Notes: generated from the letters alone by a model not told the origin. A DNA stretch of 64,000 nucleotides from Roseovarius indicus (GCF_008728195.1 NZ_CP031598.1:2728001-2792000); one strand, 5' to 3'. Counted from the stretch's first letter, positions 34,855-45,117 are shown. Translations and numbers: made by a program.

Positions 34855-34869
34855 TTAAGTCAAGTTTAA
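34855..34869 (+). promoter_or_regulatory. CtrA-type box upstream of cckA
   Basis: TTAA-GTCAAGT-TTAA, an exact match to the TTAA-N7-TTAA consensus of the alphaproteobacterial response regulator CtrA, 51 bases upstream of the cckA start. A TTGACG hexamer at 34832-34837 could be a -35 element, placing the box at or near the -10. Confidence 0.65.
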
Positions 34870-34920
34870 GTATTTTGCGAAAAACAGAAGAGGACACTGT
34901 TTTTCTTGCGGGGCTGAAAC

Positions 34921-37221
34921 TTGCACTTCGACACGGCCGACGGGCCCACCACGCATCGCGCTGCCGCCCAGCTTCGCCCCAGGGGCAAGGCCATTCTCGG
35001 GGCAGCGCTGCTCTTTGCCGCGGCGGGTCTTCTGGTGGGCGGCGGGCTGGTGCAGCTGACATTCATCCTGACCGCGGTGCTGCTTGCGCTGGTGTCGGCA
35101 TGTATCGGGGTCGTGGCGCAGCGCGCCGATCGGGCGGTCCGCTCGTCCGTGCGGCAGATCTCCGATCTTGCCGGGCACGACCCGATGCCGGTGGCACTCA
35201 CCGGTCCCGACCTGGTTCTGCTCTACGCCAACGACGCGGCAACGAGCTGCTTCGGCGGCGAGGGGCAAACCACGCTGACCGGGCTGATCGACGCGGAAAT
35301 CGCCAATGTCTCGGCCTTTCTGTTCGAAATGGAGCGGGATGCGCGCACGCGCGGATCGGCCCGGCGCGAGGTCTTGCGGCCCGACGGCCGGCTTTCGGTC
35401 ACCGCGCTTCGCACGGGTCCCGGGCTCTGCCTCTGGCGCATCGACCTCGAGACAGGCGGTCAAGGGCAGGCCGCGCTGGCCGGGGCTGTGCCTGTCATCC
35501 ATCTCGGGCCGGATGACGAGGTTCTTTCGGCCAATGCGGCGGCCCATGCGCTGCTGGGTGCACATGTGGACAAGGTTGACCGGTTCTGCCCCCGCGCACA
35601 GCTTCGCACGGGGCATATCAACGAAATCGTTACGGAAAGCGGCACGACGGACTGCCTGGCGGCCGACTGGCCACGCGACGATGGCTCGCGCGACGTCTAC
35701 CTCTTCCCGGCGACCGGCCCGGCGGAAAAGGCGCCCGATGGCTGGGCGTTCTTCGATTCGCTGCCCGTACCGCTCCTCAAGCTCTCGCGTGACGGGCGGC
35801 TGCTGATGTCGAACCGGCCGTCGCGCGCCCTTCTCGGCATCGATAGCGGAGAAGGGCGGCGCCTGACCGATGTCCTGGAAAGCCCGGGCCGGCCGTTGCC
35901 CGACTGGCTCGACGATGCGGCGGCGGGCCGCGGCACGGTGCAGGCCGAGATTGTCCGGGTCCGTCGCGAAGATCGCGAAGTGTTCGTGCAGGTGGCACTG
36001 ACGCCGGCGGTGGATAACGGCGAGTCGGTCCTGATCGCGGTGCTGCATGACGCGACCAAGTTCAAATCCCTCGAAGCGCAATTCGTGCAAAGCCAGAAAA
36101 TGCAGGCGATTGGCCAGCTTGCCGGTGGCGTGGCGCATGATTTCAACAACCTCCTCACCGCGATTTCCGGGCATTGCGACCTGCTTCTCCTGCGCCACGA
36201 TCAGGATGACGGCGATTATGCCGATCTCGTGCAGATCAGCCAGAATGCCAACCGTGCCGCGGCGCTGGTCAGTCAGCTGTTGGCCTATTCCCGGAAGCAG
36301 ACCCTGCGCCCCAAGATCATGGACCTGCGCGAGATCCTGTCCGACCTGACGCACCTGCTCAACCGGCTGGTGGGGGAGAGGGTGACGCTCGAGGTGATCC
36401 ACGACCCCGATCTGTGGGCGGTGCGGGCCGACAAGCGTCAGCTCGAGCAGGTGCTGATGAACCTCGTGGTCAATGCCCGCGATGCGATGCCGGATGGCGG
36501 CGACATCATCATCAGGACCTGCAATCGCGTCCTGAAAGAGCCGCTCAAGCGCGACCGCGCCGTGGTTGCGCCGGGCCGTTACGTGGGCGTCACGGTGGAG
36601 GATTGCGGAAACGGCATCGCGGCCGATCACCTCGGCAAGGTGTTCGACCCGTTTTTCACCACCAAGCGCCCCGGCGACGGCACCGGGCTGGGCCTTTCGA
36701 CGGTCTACGGAATCATGAAACAGACCGGCGGGTTCATCTTCGTCGACAGCACGCCGGGCGAGGGGACACGCTTCATGATGCTCTTCCCGGCCCATGACGT
36801 TCTGGTGCAGAAATCACTGCCCGTCGAAATTCCCGGACTGCGCGAGCCCCGGGGGCAGGGCATGGTTCTTCTGGTCGAGGACGAGGCGCCAGTGCGGGCC
36901 TTCGCGAGCCGGGCGCTCAAGATGCGGGGCTTCACGGTGATCGAGGCCGACTCCGCCGAAACCGCGCTTGAACTGCTGAAAGACGAAAGCCTGCATATCG
37001 ACGTCTTCGTCACGGATGTGATCATGCCGGGCATGGACGGGCCGACATGGGTGCGGGAGGCGCTCACGGCGCGCCCGGAGACGCAAGTCGTCTTCATCTC
37101 GGGTTACGCGCCCGAGACCTTTGCCGATACCCAGACCGAGATTCCGCACTCGGTCTTTCTGCCGAAGCCGTTCTCTCTGTCCGAACTCACGGAAACCGTT
37201 CAGACGCAGATGCGCGCCTGA
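34921..37221 (+). CDS. cckA: Hybrid histidine kinase CckA
   Basis: A 766-residue hybrid kinase/phosphatase heading the CckA-ChpT-CtrA phosphorelay. Two membrane helices (about 24-43 and 46-66) are followed by PAS-like sensor regions (about 80-380), and the H box GGVAHDFNNLLTAISGH with His about 406. ATP-binding boxes are NLVVNARDAM, DCGNGIAADH and GDGTGLGLSTVYG. The receiver domain (about 645-760) has the phospho-acceptor Asp about 699 in FVTDVIMPGMDG. The H-box and QLLAYSRKQTLRP strings are typical of CckA. The start is a TTG, because a stop (34915-34917) closes the frame just upstream and no good Met follows; the true start is uncertain. ChpT and CtrA are not in the window. Confidence 0.92.
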   Translation: MHFDTADGPTTHRAAAQLRPRGKAILGAALLFAAAGLLVGGGLVQLTFILTAVLLALVSACIGVVAQRADRAVRSSVRQISDLAGHDPMPVALTGPDLVLLYANDAATSCFGGEGQTTLTGLIDAEIANVSAFLFEMERDARTRGSARREVLRPDGRLSVTALRTGPGLCLWRIDLETGGQGQAALAGAVPVIHLGPDDEVLSANAAAHALLGAHVDKVDRFCPRAQLRTGHINEIVTESGTTDCLAADWPRDDGSRDVYLFPATGPAEKAPDGWAFFDSLPVPLLKLSRDGRLLMSNRPSRALLGIDSGEGRRLTDVLESPGRPLPDWLDDAAAGRGTVQAEIVRVRREDREVFVQVALTPAVDNGESVLIAVLHDATKFKSLEAQFVQSQKMQAIGQLAGGVAHDFNNLLTAISGHCDLLLLRHDQDDGDYADLVQISQNANRAAALVSQLLAYSRKQTLRPKIMDLREILSDLTHLLNRLVGERVTLEVIHDPDLWAVRADKRQLEQVLMNLVVNARDAMPDGGDIIIRTCNRVLKEPLKRDRAVVAPGRYVGVTVEDCGNGIAADHLGKVFDPFFTTKRPGDGTGLGLSTVYGIMKQTGGFIFVDSTPGEGTRFMMLFPAHDVLVQKSLPVEIPGLREPRGQGMVLLVEDEAPVRAFASRALKMRGFTVIEADSAETALELLKDESLHIDVFVTDVIMPGMDGPTWVREALTARPETQVVFISGYAPETFADTQTEIPHSVFLPKPFSLSELTETVQTQMRA

Positions 37222-37233
37222 AACGTCGGTCCT

Positions 37234-37863
37234 TCATGACAGCGGGGGCGGTGGCGTGTAGGCGCCATTCTCACCGATGCTGTCATAGAGGTCGAATTCG
37301 CCTGCGCATTTCCGGCGGAGCTTTTCGGCGGTACCGGCTGACAGCTCCAAAGCCATGGCCGGCGAGGCATTCCGGCGATCGGTCTCGATCACGGCTCCCA
37401 GCCGCTCTTCGAGGAAACGCCGCAGCCCGGCCTGGTCTTCGTAGCGGAACAGATGCGTCGCCGCCGTTCCATTGCGCTGGGGTTCCAGGAATTTCGCCTG
37501 CGAGCCGACATTTGCAAACGCCGGCGGGTTACCCTTGGCATAGGCCTGCACGAAGTCGTCGAAGCTGATCCCCTGGGTGCTGGTCGGCCGCCCGGCAAGA
37601 AAGTCGCGCTGCCGGTAGCGGTACCAGCTGCCAAGCCAGTCGACGGGTTCGCGCATCACCGCCAGAACCGTGAGCCCTTCGCCCACGAATTTCTCGAGCA
37701 TCGGGCGGAAGAACCGATTGTAACGAAAGACCGGCGCGTGCTTCAGTTCGGGCGGATCGCGGACCATCATGGTCGCCAATGGCTCGAGCGCGGCCTGCCA
37801 GGCGGTCGTCCCGGTTTTCGGAACCGACAGGAAGACAAGCTTTTCCCGTGCAAAAACAAGCAT
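37234..37863 (-). CDS. Sulfotransferase-family protein
   Basis: A 209-residue protein with the PAPS 5'-phosphosulfate-binding loop VPKTGTTA (about residues 14-21) near the N-terminus and the 3'-phosphate region REPVDWLGSWYRYR (about 70-83). These are the two landmarks of the sulfotransferase fold. The acceptor is unknown; a polysaccharide, lipid or small molecule is possible. ATG 37863 (MLVFAREKL) is preferred, since family similarity starts there; the in-frame ATG 37884 would add seven residues. It faces cckA tail to tail with 12 bases between stops and is divergent from recA. Confidence 0.8.
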   Translation of the reverse strand: MLVFAREKLVFLSVPKTGTTAWQAALEPLATMMVRDPPELKHAPVFRYNRFFRPMLEKFVGEGLTVLAVMREPVDWLGSWYRYRQRDFLAGRPTSTQGISFDDFVQAYAKGNPPAFANVGSQAKFLEPQRNGTAATHLFRYEDQAGLRRFLEERLGAVIETDRRNASPAMALELSAGTAEKLRRKCAGEFDLYDSIGENGAYTPPPPLS

Positions 37864-37942
37864 TTTTCCGCTTTTTCCCCGCATTCCACCAAGTGATCGA
37901 GACTTGTAAACTACTTCTTAACCTCATTGGACAAAAGTCGAT

Positions 37943-38006
37943 TTGACAACAATTTTCTTGATATGTTCTGCTTTTGTCTGCATAACGGCGAGAACAAGAG
38001 GTGAAC
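37943..38006 (+). promoter_or_regulatory. recA promoter with LexA (SOS) boxes
   Basis: GAAC-AAGAGGT-GAAC at 37992-38006 is a perfect alphaproteobacterial LexA box (GAAC-N7-GAAC, reverse complement GTTC-N7-GTTC). A near-match GTTC-TGCTTTT-GTCT lies at 37965-37979. TTGACA at 37943-37948 could be the -35 element, which places the boxes at and after the -10. LexA binding here would repress recA until DNA damage. Confidence 0.85.
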
Positions 38007-38058
38007 GAAGGCAGCGATTGCCGCCCGGAACAGGGTGTGAAATAAGGATGAAAACCAC

Positions 38059-39150
38059 ATGGCAACGGCAGATCTTTTGACGATGGATTCCAAGAAGAAC
38101 GCGGACAAGCAGAAAGCCCTCGACAGCGCGCTGGCACAGATCGAACGCCAGTTCGGCAAGGGCTCGATCATGAAGCTCGGCGCCGACAACCCGGTGCAGG
38201 ACATCGAGTCGACCTCCACGGGCTCGCTCGGCCTCGACATCGCGCTCGGCATCGGCGGCCTGCCGAAAGGGCGGATCGTCGAGATCTACGGGCCGGAAAG
38301 CTCGGGGAAAACCACGCTGACCCTGCATTGCGTGGCCGAGGAACAGAAAAAGGGCGGCGTCTGTGCCTTCGTCGATGCGGAGCACGCGCTCGACCCGATC
38401 TACGCCAGGAAGCTGGGCGTCGACCTCGACGAACTGCTGATTTCGCAGCCCGACACAGGCGAGCAATCGCTGGAAATCGTCGACACGCTGGTGCGCTCGG
38501 GGGCGGTCAGCATGGTCGTTGTCGATTCGGTGGCCGCCCTGACCCCGAAGTCGGAACTTGAAGGCGACATGGGCGACAGCAGCGTCGGTGTGCAGGCCCG
38601 CCTGATGAGCCAGGCGATGCGCAAGCTGACCGGCTCGATCAGCCGCTCGAAATGCACCGTCATCTTCATCAACCAGATCCGCATGAAGATCGGCGTGATG
38701 TTCGGCTCGCCCGAAACCACCACGGGCGGCAACGCGCTGAAATTCTACAGCTCGGTCCGGATGGATATCCGCCGCATCGGCTCGGTCAAGGACCGTGACG
38801 AGGTGGTTGGCAACCAGACCCGGGTGAAAGTGGTCAAGAACAAGGTGGCACCGCCGTTCAAGCAGGTGGAATTCGACATCATGTATGGCGAAGGCATTTC
38901 GAAAACCGGCGAGTTGCTCGACCTTGGCGTCAAGGCCGGCGTGGTCGAGAAGTCGGGCAGCTGGTTCAGCTACGGCGACGAGCGGATCGGCCAGGGCCGC
39001 GAAAACGCCAAGAACTTCCTCAAGGAAAACAAGCAGATCGCGCTTGATATCGAGGACAAGATTCGCGCCGCTCATGGGCTCGACTTCGATATGTCGGCCG
39101 CCGATGACGATGACGGCAGCGGCGCCTCGGACGACATTCTCGAAGCCTGA
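38059..39150 (+). CDS. recA: Recombinase RecA
   Basis: A 363-residue recombinase that forms filaments on single-stranded DNA, catalyses strand exchange and stimulates LexA self-cleavage. Walker [11 protein letters not shown] (about 76-85), the conserved catalytic Glu in VDAEHALDP, Walker [12 protein letters not shown], and loops L1/L2 around [13 protein letters not shown] and [12 protein letters not shown] are visible. The N-terminus has [15 protein letters not shown]. The C-terminal tail is acidic ([13 protein letters not shown]). AAGGATG precedes the ATG. Regulated through the upstream LexA boxes and ended by a strong terminator. Confidence 0.98.
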   Translation: MATADLLTMDSKKNADKQKALDSALAQIERQFGKGSIMKLGADNPVQDIESTSTGSLGLDIALGIGGLPKGRIVEIYGPESSGKTTLTLHCVAEEQKKGGVCAFVDAEHALDPIYARKLGVDLDELLISQPDTGEQSLEIVDTLVRSGAVSMVVVDSVAALTPKSELEGDMGDSSVGVQARLMSQAMRKLTGSISRSKCTVIFINQIRMKIGVMFGSPETTTGGNALKFYSSVRMDIRRIGSVKDRDEVVGNQTRVKVVKNKVAPPFKQVEFDIMYGEGISKTGELLDLGVKAGVVEKSGSWFSYGDERIGQGRENAKNFLKENKQIALDIEDKIRAAHGLDFDMSAADDDDGSGASDDILEA

Positions 39151-39172
39151 TTTTCCGCAAACCGCGGGGCAG

Positions 39173-39203
39173 GGGCCCGGGCCATCATGGCCCGGGCCCT
39201 TTT
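39173..39203 (+). terminator. Intrinsic terminator of recA
   Basis: An 11-bp perfect stem, GGGCCCGGGCC at 39173-39183, loop ATCAT, complement at 39189-39199, then TTTT. It begins 23 bases after the recA stop. Confidence 0.9.
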
Positions 39204-39290
39204 GTCATGACCGCTAGCTGTGGACATGGGGTTGGCGCACGGCTAAATCAGCGGGACGCCCGCGAAAATCCGCCACCGGAAGAGACCCCG

Positions 39291-41954
39291 ATGCCGACGC
39301 TCAACGAAATCCGATCCACCTTCCTGAACTTCTTCGAGCGCAACGATCACCAGATCGTGCCCAGCTCGCCGCTCGTGCCGCGCAACGACCCGACGCTGAT
39401 GTTCACCAATTCCGGCATGGTTCAGTTCAAGAACCTGTTCACCGGGGTCGAACACCGCGACTACAGCCGCGCCTCGACCTCCCAGAAATGCGTGCGCGCC
39501 GGGGGCAAGCACAACGACCTCGACAATGTGGGCTATACCGCGCGGCACCACACGTTCTTCGAGATGCTGGGGAATTTCAGCTTCGGCGACTATTTCAAGG
39601 AACAGGCGATTCCCTACGCCTGGGACCTGCTGACCAAGGATTTCGGTCTCGACAAGGAGAAGCTGCTCGTCACCATCTACCATACCGATGACGAGGCGGC
39701 GGAGATCTGGAAGAAATACGCGGGCCTGCCGGATGACAGGATCATCCGGATCGCCACGGATGACAATTTCTGGTCGATGGGCGCCACCGGCCCCTGCGGC
39801 CCCTGCACCGAGATCTTCTATGACCACGGGCCCGAGATTTGGGGCGGCCCCCCGGGCAGCCCGGAGGAAGACGGCGACCGGTTCATCGAGATCTGGAACC
39901 TCGTCTTCATGCAGAACGAGCGTTTCGAAGACGGCACCATGCGCGAGCTCGACATGCAGTCGATCGACACCGGCATGGGGCTGGAACGGATCGGCGCGCT
40001 TCTGCAGGGCAAGCACGACAATTATGACACCGACCTGATGCGCAGCCTGATCGAGGCCTCGGCCAACATCACCGACGGCGCGCCCGATGGCCCCGGTAAC
40101 GTGCATCACCGGGTGATCGCCGACCACCTGCGCTCGACCTCCTTCCTGATCGCCGACGGCGTGATGCCCTCGAACGAGGGGCGCGGCTACGTGCTGCGCA
40201 GGATCATGCGGCGGGCGATGCGGCACGCGCACCTGCTGGGTGCCAAGGATCCGGTGATGTTCCGCCTGGTGCCCAACCTGGTGGGCCTGATGGGGCAGGC
40301 CTTCCCGGAACTGGGCCGCGCGCAGGCGCTCATCGAGGAGACGCTGAAGCTGGAGGAAACCCGCTTCAAGCAGACGCTCGACCGCGGCCTCAGCCTGCTC
40401 GATGCCGAGTTGAAGGGGCTGCCCGAAGGCCAGAACCTGCCCGGCGAAACGGCGTTCAAGCTTTACGACACGTTCGGCTTCCCGCTCGACCTGACGCAGG
40501 ATGCCCTGCGCGAGATGGGCCGCGCGGTCGATATCGACGGGTTCGACGCCGCCATGGCCGAGCAGAAGGCCAAGGCCCGCGCCGCGTGGTCCGGTTCGGG
40601 CGAGGCCGCGGATTCCACCGTCTGGTTCGACATCGCCGAAGAGAAGGGCACGACCGATTTCCTCGGCTACGACACCGAGTTGGCCGAGGCCCAGATCATG
40701 GCCGTGGTGAAAGACGGCGACCGGGTCGACACCGCCAAGGCGGGCGACACCGTGCAATTCGTCCTGAACCAGACGCCGTTCTACGCCGAGGCCGGCGGGC
40801 AGGTGGGGGACACCGGCACGCTGGAAACCGACAGCGGCACCGCCCGGATCACCGACACGAAAAAGGTGGCCGGCGTCTTCATCCATTTCGGCGAAGTGAC
40901 CAAGGGCGAGATCGCCAACGCGCAGGCCGCGAAACTCGAGGTCGACCACGCCCGCCGCACCAGCATCCGCGCCAACCACTCGGCCACGCACCTTCTGCAC
41001 GAGGCGCTGCGCAAGGCGTTGGGCGACCAAGTGGCCCAACGCGGCAGTCTAAACGCGCCCGACCGACTGCGCTTTGACTTCAGCCATGCCAAGGGGCTCA
41101 CGGCCGAGGAACTGGCGCAGGTCGAGACGGAAGTGAACAGCTTCATCCGCCAGAATTCACCCGTCGAAACCCGGATCATGACGCCGGACGACGCCCGCGA
41201 GATCGGCGCACAGGCGCTCTTCGGCGAGAAATACGGCGACGAGGTGCGCGTGGTGTCGATGGGCACCGAGGATGGCTCGGGCAAGGGGCTCGACGGGCAG
41301 ACCTATTCGATCGAGCTGTGCGGTGGCACCCATGTGCGCCAAACCGGCGATATCGGCGTCTTCGTCACCATCGCCGAAGGCGCGTCGAGCGCCGGCGTGC
41401 GGCGGATCGAGGCCCTCACTGGTGCGGACGCGTTCCGCTACCTGTCGGAACAGGATCACCGGCTGGCCGCCGTCGCCTCCGAGCTGAAATCACGGCCCGA
41501 GGATACGGTCGACCGGGTGCGCGCGCTGCTCGATGAGCGCAAGGCGCTGACGGCCGAAGTCGCCCAGTTGCGGCGCGAGCTTGCCATGGGCGGCGGCGCG
41601 TCGAAAGGCGAGGGGGCCGAGGCCAAGGATGTGGGCGGGGTCAAATTCCTCGCTCAGGTGCTCAACGGCGTGTCGGGCAAGGACCTGCCGCCGCTCATCG
41701 ACGAGATGAAGGCGCGGCTGGGTTCGGGCGCGGTGCTGCTGATCGCCGATGCGGGCGGCAAGGCTGCCGTCGCCGCCGGGGTCACGCCGGACTTGACGGA
41801 TCGCGTCTCGGCGGTTGATCTGGTCAAGGCGGCAGTGCCGCATCTGGGCGGAAAGGGTGGCGGTGGCCGCCCCGACATGGCCCAGGGCGGCGGCAAGGAC
41901 GTGGAAAACGCCCAGTCCGCGATCGAGGCGGCCGAGCAGGTGCTGACCGGCTGA
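39291..41954 (+). CDS. alaS: Alanine-tRNA ligase
   Basis: An 887-residue class II aminoacyl-tRNA synthetase. The catalytic core includes [20 protein letters not shown] (about 22-41) and [19 protein letters not shown]. The editing domain carries the zinc motif [11 protein letters not shown] (about residues 563-573) and [10 protein letters not shown] (about 681-690). A glycine-rich linker leads to the C-Ala domain, ending in [16 protein letters not shown]. Length and order are standard. The start [12 protein letters not shown] fits the family, against the frame opening at 39207. It is followed closely by the DUF1330 genes. Confidence 0.98.
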   Translation: MPTLNEIRSTFLNFFERNDHQIVPSSPLVPRNDPTLMFTNSGMVQFKNLFTGVEHRDYSRASTSQKCVRAGGKHNDLDNVGYTARHHTFFEMLGNFSFGDYFKEQAIPYAWDLLTKDFGLDKEKLLVTIYHTDDEAAEIWKKYAGLPDDRIIRIATDDNFWSMGATGPCGPCTEIFYDHGPEIWGGPPGSPEEDGDRFIEIWNLVFMQNERFEDGTMRELDMQSIDTGMGLERIGALLQGKHDNYDTDLMRSLIEASANITDGAPDGPGNVHHRVIADHLRSTSFLIADGVMPSNEGRGYVLRRIMRRAMRHAHLLGAKDPVMFRLVPNLVGLMGQAFPELGRAQALIEETLKLEETRFKQTLDRGLSLLDAELKGLPEGQNLPGETAFKLYDTFGFPLDLTQDALREMGRAVDIDGFDAAMAEQKAKARAAWSGSGEAADSTVWFDIAEEKGTTDFLGYDTELAEAQIMAVVKDGDRVDTAKAGDTVQFVLNQTPFYAEAGGQVGDTGTLETDSGTARITDTKKVAGVFIHFGEVTKGEIANAQAAKLEVDHARRTSIRANHSATHLLHEALRKALGDQVAQRGSLNAPDRLRFDFSHAKGLTAEELAQVETEVNSFIRQNSPVETRIMTPDDAREIGAQALFGEKYGDEVRVVSMGTEDGSGKGLDGQTYSIELCGGTHVRQTGDIGVFVTIAEGASSAGVRRIEALTGADAFRYLSEQDHRLAAVASELKSRPEDTVDRVRALLDERKALTAEVAQLRRELAMGGGASKGEGAEAKDVGGVKFLAQVLNGVSGKDLPPLIDEMKARLGSGAVLLIADAGGKAAVAAGVTPDLTDRVSAVDLVKAAVPHLGGKGGGGRPDMAQGGGKDVENAQSAIEAAEQVLTG

Positions 41955-41965
41955 AGGAGACATCC

Positions 41966-42249
41966 ATGAGCGCCTATCTGATCGCACGGATCACCGTGAC
42001 CGACCCCGACGACTATCAGGCCTATGCCAGCCAGACGGTGGCCCTGGCCGAGAAATTCGGGGGCGCTTTCTGGTGAAGGGCGGCGCGCAGGAGGGGCTCG
42101 AGGGGAACTGCCCCGACCGGCATGTCATCATCGAATTCCCCGACCGGGCGACCGCGCTGGACTGGTACAATTCCGACGCCTATCAGCGCATCCTGCCCAT
42201 CGCGCTGTCGAGCAGCGAGCGCGATATCGTCGTTGTCGACGGAATATGA
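41966..42249 (+). pseudogene. DUF1330-family gene with a one-base frameshift
   Basis: ATG 41966 with GAAGGAG upstream starts MSAYLIARITVTDPDDYQAY, a DUF1330 (NIPSNAP/EthD-like ferredoxin-fold) N-terminus. The frame hits a stop at 42074-42076. Reading plus one from about 42064 restores the rest of the family: FLVKGGAQ, CPDRHVIIEFPDRATALDWY, SDAYQRILPIALSSSERD and a stop at 42247-42249. The total of 284 bases is one short of a multiple of three, so a single base is missing at or next to the G run 42059-42063. It is either a pseudogene or a sequencing error. Repaired, it would encode about 94 residues, a tandem paralogue of the next gene. Confidence 0.85.
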
Positions 42250-42271
42250 CCAGGACCACAGGAGAGAAACA

Positions 42272-42559
42272 ATGCCCGCACTCTGGATCGCCCACGTAAA
42301 CGTCACCGACGAGGAAGCCTATGGCAAATACGCCAAGCTCGCCGGCCCCGCGATCGAAAAGCACGGCGGGTACTTCATTGCCCGAGGCGGGCGGTATGTG
42401 CAGCTCGAGGGCAATGACCGGCCGCGCAACGTGGTGGCGAAATTTCCCTCCGTCGAGGCCGCAGAGGCGTGCTATCACTCTCCCGAATACCAGGAGGCGC
42501 TCGACCATGCGCGCGACGCCTCGGAACGCGATCTTCTGATCGTCGAGACGAGCGAATAA
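42272..42559 (+). CDS. DUF1330-family protein
   Basis: A 95-residue dimeric ferredoxin-fold protein of the DUF1330 family: MPALWIAHVNVTDEEAYGKY, HGGYFIARGGR, GNDRPRNVVAKFPSVEAAEA and YQEALDHARDASERD. The family lacks a firm biochemical role. GGAGAG lies seven bases upstream of ATG 42272. It is the second of two tandem copies (22 bases between them) following alaS, probably by duplication. The first copy is frameshifted; this one is intact. Confidence 0.88.
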   Translation: MPALWIAHVNVTDEEAYGKYAKLAGPAIEKHGGYFIARGGRYVQLEGNDRPRNVVAKFPSVEAAEACYHSPEYQEALDHARDASERDLLIVETSE

Positions 42560-42905
42560 CGGCCCCTGCGGCCGCTGTTGGCAGGGTTCAGCCGACGGCC
42601 GCCGCCACCCCCTTGCAATTGACACATGATTTCCGGGATCAGCCAGTGATTCGCCGATCGTTCACGGTATCGGCGATAAACCCCTGAAAATTATTGGTTT
42701 GTTTCCAGAATACAAACAGTAAGCATTTCAAACACTTATCCAAGTGTGGCCGAAATATGGCGAAAACGCCACAATTTCGCCGCATTTGGAAAGGGTAGGC
42801 GAAAATTTCGGCGACTCGGTGCAAAATAGGTGCTCGCACCTGTGCGAGAAATTGCCGACGTGCGGTACAAAAGTTCTACTGCTAACCCTTAGGGAGACTT
42901 TTACA
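42560..42905. promoter_or_regulatory. AT-richer, palindrome-dense leader (346 bases)
   Basis: No coding sequence is called; a frame opening at 42744 only extends the next gene. Palindromes: TCGCCGAT/ATCGGCGA (42651-42676), GTTTGT/ACAAAC (42697-42717), CTCGCAC/GTGCGAG (42833-42848). Several GGCGAAA/TTTCGCC elements occur between 42761 and 42815. Composition is clearly less GC-rich than the flanks. Likely holds the promoter and regulatory sites of the small secreted protein. Confidence 0.5.
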
Positions 42906-43172
42906 ATGAAGACTATGTTTACTGTTGCTGCCACCGCGATGCTTTTCGCTGCCCCCGCGGTTGCATGGGAAGGGAAGAAGGTCGCGTGCTATGACAAGCA
43001 CTGGGTGCCCGCCACGTATTACACCACCAAGCATCTCGAGATGGACGCCAAGTACCAGTGGGAGCATGTCGACGGCCAGTACGTGAAAGTGTACTACCCG
43101 CCGGTCTACATGGAAAAAACCCACCTGAAGAAAGCCGGCCATTACGTGCTGCGCAAGGCGCCCTGCAACTAA
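42906..43172 (+). CDS. Small secreted protein of unknown function
   Basis: An 88-residue protein with a clear Sec signal peptide, MKTMFTVAATAMLFAAPAVA, cleaved before WEG. The mature 68 residues are rich in Tyr, Lys, His and Val and contain exactly two Cys (VACYDKHWVP and the C-terminal KAPCN), which could form one disulfide. YYTTKHLEM and YVKVYYPPVYM suggest beta structure. AGGGAGAC lies seven bases before the ATG. It has its own leader and terminator, so it is monocistronic and looks well expressed. No family recognised. Confidence 0.8.
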   Translation: MKTMFTVAATAMLFAAPAVAWEGKKVACYDKHWVPATYYTTKHLEMDAKYQWEHVDGQYVKVYYPPVYMEKTHLKKAGHYVLRKAPCN

Positions 43173-43196
43173 GCTTTCGCCATATCCAATCCGAAG

Positions 43197-43226
43197 AAAG
43201 GCCCGGGCGTACGACCGGGCCTTTTT
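43197..43226. terminator. Bidirectional intrinsic terminator
   Basis: Stem AAAGGCCCGG (43197-43206) paired with CCGGGCCTTT (43215-43224), 8-base loop, then TT on the plus strand. It lies 25 bases after the small secreted gene; on the minus strand it is 70 bases beyond the typA stop and can serve both. Confidence 0.85.
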
Positions 43227-43296
43227 AGTTTTCCGAAGATTGTTTCCGATCCCGGCACGAAGCCGGCCCTGGAAAGCGCAGGGGCAGGCCGTGCGG

Positions 43297-45117
43297 CTAG
43301 GCTGTCTTCGACTGGCGCTTGCGCTCATGCGGGTCAAGATACCGCTTGCGCAGGCGCAGGGCGTTCGGCGTCACCTCGACCAGCTCGTCATCGTTGATAT
43401 AGGCGATTGCCTCTTCGAGGCTGAACTGGATATGCGGCGTCAGGCGCACGGCATCGTCGGTCCCCGAGGCCCGCACGTTGGTCAGCTTCTTGCCCTTCAG
43501 CGGGTTCACCTCGAGATCGTTCTCGCGGCTGTGCTCGCCGATGATCATGCCCTGGTAGATCTTCTCCTGCGGGCCGATGAACATGCGGCCGCGATCCTCG
43601 AGGTTCCACAGCGCATAGGCCACCGCGTCACCCGATTCCATCGAGATCAGCACGCCCGCCCGGCGGCCGGGGATCGGCCCCTTGTGCGGGGTCCAGCCGT
43701 GGAAGACGCGGTTCAGAACGCCGGTGCCGCGCGTGTCGGTCAGGAACTCGCCGTGATACCCGATCAACCCGCGCGAGGGCACGTGGGCCACGATCCGGGT
43801 CTTGCCGGTGCCGGCGGGTTTCATCTCGGTCATCTCGCCCTTGCGCGCGCCGGTGATCTTCTCGATCACCGCGCCGGAATAGTCGTCGTCGACATCGATG
43901 GTGACTTCTTCCACCGGTTCCAGCGTCTGGCCGTTCTCGTCCTCGCGCATCAGCACGCGGGGCCGCGAGATCGACAGCTCGAACCCCTCGCGGCGCATGT
44001 TCTCGATCAGCACGCCCATCTGCAATTCGCCGCGGCCCGACACGTCGAACGCCTCGCCGCCGGGCGTGTCTGTCACGCGGATGGCGACGTTCTGCTCGGC
44101 TTCCTTCATCAGCCGTTCGCGGATGACGCGCGATTGCACCTTCTTGCCGTCACGGCCCGCCAGCGGCGAGTCGTTGATGCCGAAGGTGACAGAGATGGTC
44201 GGCGGGTCGATCGGCTGGGCAGAGAGCGGCTCGTCCACGGCCAGCGCACAGATCGTGTCGGCCACGGTTGCCTTCGACATGCCCGCCAGCGTGACGATAT
44301 CGCCCGCCTGCGCCTCGGGGATGTCCTGCAGGGTCAGGCCGCGGAAGGCCTGGATCTTGGTCACGCGGAACTGTTCGATCTTCTGGCCGATGCGCGACAG
44401 GGCCTGAACGGTCGCACCGACCTTCAGATGACCCGATTCGACCCGACCGGTCAGGATACGGCCCACGAACGGGTCGGAACCCAGCGTGGTGGCCAGCATG
44501 CGGAAATCCTCGTCCGCGCGCTTGAGCTGCTTCGGCGCGGGCACATGGTTCACGATCAGGTCGAACATCGCCGACAGGTCCTTGCGCGGCCCGTCGAGCT
44601 CGTGATCGGCCCAGCCGGAGCGCCCGCTGGCATACATGTGCGGGAAATCCAGCTGGTCTTCATTGGCGTCGAGATTGGCGAAAAGGTCGAAACACTCGTC
44701 GAGCGCGCGGTCGGGCTCGGCATCGGGCTTGTCGACCTTGTTGAGCACCACGATCGGGCGCAGCCCCAGCGCAAGTGCCTTCGACGTCACGAATTTCGTC
44801 TGCGGCATCGGGCCTTCGGCGGCATCTACCAACAGGACGACACCGTCGACCATGCTGAGAATCCGCTCGACCTCACCGCCGAAATCGGCGTGGCCGGGCG
44901 TGTCGACGATGTTGATCCGCGTGCCTTTCCATTCGACGCTCGTCGCCTTGGCAAGGATGGTGATCCCCCGCTCGCGTTCGAGGTCGTTGCTGTCCATGGC
45001 GCGCTCGGCCACGGCCTGGTTGGCGCGAAAGGCGCCGGATTGCTTCAGCAATTCGTCGACAAGCGTGGTCTTGCCGTGGTCCACGTGTGCGATGATCGCG
45101 ATGTTGCGCAGGTCCAT
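43297..45117 (-). CDS. typA: Translational GTPase TypA/BipA
   Basis: A 606-residue ribosome-binding GTPase. G motifs: [16 protein letters not shown] (G1, residues 8-23), RERGITI (G2), [16 protein letters not shown] (G3) and NKVDKPDAE (G4). Domain II, EF-G-like domain III and V and the unique C-terminal domain follow ([34 protein letters not shown]). BipA assists 50S assembly and stress responses. The ATG 45117 and length are standard. The acetyltransferase gene lies 30 bases upstream on the same strand and may be co-transcribed. Confidence 0.97.
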   Translation of the reverse strand: MDLRNIAIIAHVDHGKTTLVDELLKQSGAFRANQAVAERAMDSNDLERERGITILAKATSVEWKGTRINIVDTPGHADFGGEVERILSMVDGVVLLVDAAEGPMPQTKFVTSKALALGLRPIVVLNKVDKPDAEPDRALDECFDLFANLDANEDQLDFPHMYASGRSGWADHELDGPRKDLSAMFDLIVNHVPAPKQLKRADEDFRMLATTLGSDPFVGRILTGRVESGHLKVGATVQALSRIGQKIEQFRVTKIQAFRGLTLQDIPEAQAGDIVTLAGMSKATVADTICALAVDEPLSAQPIDPPTISVTFGINDSPLAGRDGKKVQSRVIRERLMKEAEQNVAIRVTDTPGGEAFDVSGRGELQMGVLIENMRREGFELSISRPRVLMREDENGQTLEPVEEVTIDVDDDYSGAVIEKITGARKGEMTEMKPAGTGKTRIVAHVPSRGLIGYHGEFLTDTRGTGVLNRVFHGWTPHKGPIPGRRAGVLISMESGDAVAYALWNLEDRGRMFIGPQEKIYQGMIIGEHSRENDLEVNPLKGKKLTNVRASGTDDAVRLTPHIQFSLEEAIAYINDDELVEVTPNALRLRKRYLDPHERKRQSKTA

